64,000 bases of DNA, from NCBI GenBank assembly GCA_020226215.1, contig CM035234.1:51401275-51465274 (forward strand). Direction: 5' to 3'. This document shows positions 62,140 to 64,000 of this stretch, piece after piece. Below the pieces are notes generated by a model that did not search any database, had not been told where the DNA came from, and was given only the letters and a program-made list of their open reading frames with translations. Both the position numbers and the translations under genes were made by a program. Positions within the stretch are counted from its first letter, which is position 1; the number at the start of each line of letters is the position of its first letter. Origin of the DNA: Sindora glabra. Its lineage: Eukaryota; Streptophyta; Magnoliopsida; Fabales; Fabaceae.

Positions 62140-62639
62140 ATTTAACATTTAGAGAAATAATTATGGAATGGAATACTATTAAAGAAAGAGGACAACTGTA
62201 TCATCCAAATATTTTATTCAAATAAGATTTCATCAAGAACATTTGCGAACAAAATTTATTATAATTTCTTCATAACTTTTTTTATTGTTAAAATACATAT
62301 ATTTACAATATTATTTTATCATATTTAACTTTTTTTTCTTTATTGACATTCAAAGAAATGATGATGTATGATAAAGAGGAAGACAAATAAAAGAAAAAAG
62401 AGTCTTTTATTAGCAACAATGATGAAAAAGTTTAAGAAAAAAACATAAATGGATTCAAAAGATAAACGTGTAAAATTGGGTACATGTTTCATGAAAAAAA
62501 ATAGTTTAAATTGATAGAATAAAAAAAAACCTTTAAACTCATTTAATATAATTACTAACATATAGTTATTTAAATTTGATTTTTCTTAGCCTTGATTTTA
62601 TATATCCATATACTCTTAATTTTATTACATTTAAACTTC

Positions 62640-62990
62640 CTTTGGATTAGACAATATGGGAAACAAAATTTAATTTTGCAAATATAACCAAAGTCCATAA
62701 CTATAAATGGAAAGTTGTACTATCATTTATTTTCCTATGTTTCAAATATATGAAATAAAATTTAAATTTACATTAAAAGATATGAAAGTTGTCTTGGATG
62801 GGAAGATATGGGAAATAAATTTTAATTTTGCAAATGCAACCTAAGTGAATTTCGTATTGAAAGTTTATACATTTAAACTTCTTTTGGATTGGAAGATAAA
62901 AATGAAAAAAAAATAATTTTGCAAATATAATTAAAGTGATCATAATTATGGACGAAAAGTTGTATTATTATATATATTTATTTGCTTCAA
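62640..62990 (+). repeat. Three degenerate tandem units
   Basis: Segments starting near 62640, 62795 and 62885 share the pattern TTGGAT(T/G)..A(A/G)ATA(T)..GGGAAA, then AATTTTGCAAAT(A/G)(T/C)AA, then AAGT, then GAAAGTT. Spacing is uneven (about 90-155 bases). Probably an eroded tandem repeat. Confidence 0.6.
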
Positions 62991-63839
62991 ATTAACTTGT
63001 ATGTATTTCTTTTCATCAAATTTTTAGATGAAATAATTGTGATCATTTATTTCATCCTATCCTTTTTTTCCCTCAAGAACATATCATTGAATTTGATATT
63101 AATTTTACAATTTTTTAATTACTAATAATATTTAGAGTTTTCCATTTTTTAAATAAAAAGTCCTTGAGCACATGCTTATGCATATGTGAAGATATGCGAA
63201 GAGGCTAATAAGATAAAACAATCATTTTCCATTTGAACATGATATAAGCCGATAGTATATCTTCTCTTGTCCTTAATTTTGAATAGTAACAATGTAAAAC
63301 AAAGTGAGAAGTTATTGACAAGCAAAAGGTCGTAAACTACTAGCTAACCATTATCTAACACTACTATTGACCCTAATTTATTGTCATCTATTATTATTAA
63401 TCATTGTTTGTTGACACCTTCCTTTATGGGCCAATGCCCCATTGCCACCATCCACTATTGATTATCATTTATCACTATCTATCATTATTGGTTACTGTCC
63501 ACTGATCACCAACACATTCATATGGTAATTTTGTGTAAACAAATATTTTAAATACTATCCATACTCCATACATCTTAATATGAACAACCGCTAGCATAAC
63601 TTTATACTACTATCTTATGCAATTATATGTCAAACATTAAATAATATAATATATATCGGTTTGTCATCCTATTCTATATTATCATGCTAACTTATTTTAT
63701 CCTATATTATCATGTTGTACAAACAAACCATTAAGTTTTAAATATTTGATGCCTATTTGTTATAAGGATGAAAATAAGTGATTATTTAATTTTGGAATAA
63801 GTGGTTGTATGTTGGTAACATTAATTAATTTGATTTTGT
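62991..63839. other. AT-rich intergenic stretch
   Basis: No gene. Around 63370-63500 there is low-complexity sequence with repeated CACTAT/CATTATT/ATCACTATC words. Confidence 0.5.
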
Positions 63840-64000
63840 AAGGGTTTTATATAATAAATAAGTTAATTTATAATTTATTGATTTAATTAATAAGTTATAT
63901 ATTAACCTTAAGAAGTGTTTAACGCAATAGAAATTAGTAATTTATAAGTTTCTATTTGATAAGTTTCACAAAATAGCTTATTAAAATTTTCCCAAATTTC
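63840..64000 (+). mobile_element. Arm of a second foldback element, cut by the window end
   Basis: Resembles the outer right arm (inverse) of the 52350-53345 element: AATAAGTTAATTTATAATTTATT followed by AATTAA, CTTAAGAA.TGTTT, and TTTGATAAGTTT..AAAATAGCTTATT. The rest of the element would lie beyond the window. Confidence 0.55.

Overview
The window looks like repeat-dominated nuclear DNA from a flowering plant, probably a eudicot. It is very AT-rich. Almost all of it is decayed transposable elements, and the one intact gene has plant-type introns and a plant-type product. I cannot name the species.

Left and centre (1-44 kb) is a nested retrotransposon graveyard. A decayed Ty1/copia body (about 1.2-9.8 kb) has a solo LTR (A, 3593-7562) inside its reverse transcriptase gene. 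Next come a decayed Ty3/gypsy pol (10.0-12.2 kb), an LTR (LTR1, 12444-18464), a short non-coding internal segment with primer-binding-site-like and polypurine-like sequences, and a second LTR (LTR2, 20149-23767). LTR1 carries a younger 2.6-kb solo LTR (13451-16039). A minus-strand gypsy gag remnant follows at 23.8-24.3 kb, then a 343-bp Mutator-type MITE and a possible cyclin-A fragment. Another solo LTR (C, 29993-36494, minus) carries a second copy of the 2.6-kb solo LTR. A Helitron helicase fragment (36.9-37.6 kb) is split by a 6.2-kb minus-strand LTR (E), which is itself split by solo LTR D. The helicase resumes at 43793. Five of these LTR insertions have perfect 5-bp target duplications readable in the sequence: TGTTG, CTTCC, TTCAA, TATTT and AAAAT.

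44.8-49.9 kb is a nearly whole PIF/Harbinger DNA transposon. It keeps both of its genes, a DDE transposase and a Myb/SANT-like protein, each broken by stop codons, and both long imperfect terminal inverted repeats. 49.9-54.9 kb is AT-rich, with a large foldback element at 52.35-53.35 kb and one member of an inverted dispersed repeat pair.

55.0-60.1 kb is the genic part. A four-coding-exon minus-strand gene encodes a 208-residue C3HC4 RING protein of the RNF4/SUMO-targeted ubiquitin ligase type, with SUMO-interaction-like motifs upstream of the RING. It probably has a 5' UTR intron and a promoter holding a G-box and three TGGGCT elements. Beyond it lie a 1.18-kb Mutator-like element with a 10-bp target duplication, a degenerate tandem repeat, and an arm of the same foldback family at the right edge.

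The RING gene is the only gene that looks functional. Everything else coding-like is a transposon or gene relic. The main interest is the readable order of insertions, the excess of solo LTRs, and the large inverted repeats that could feed small-RNA pathways.
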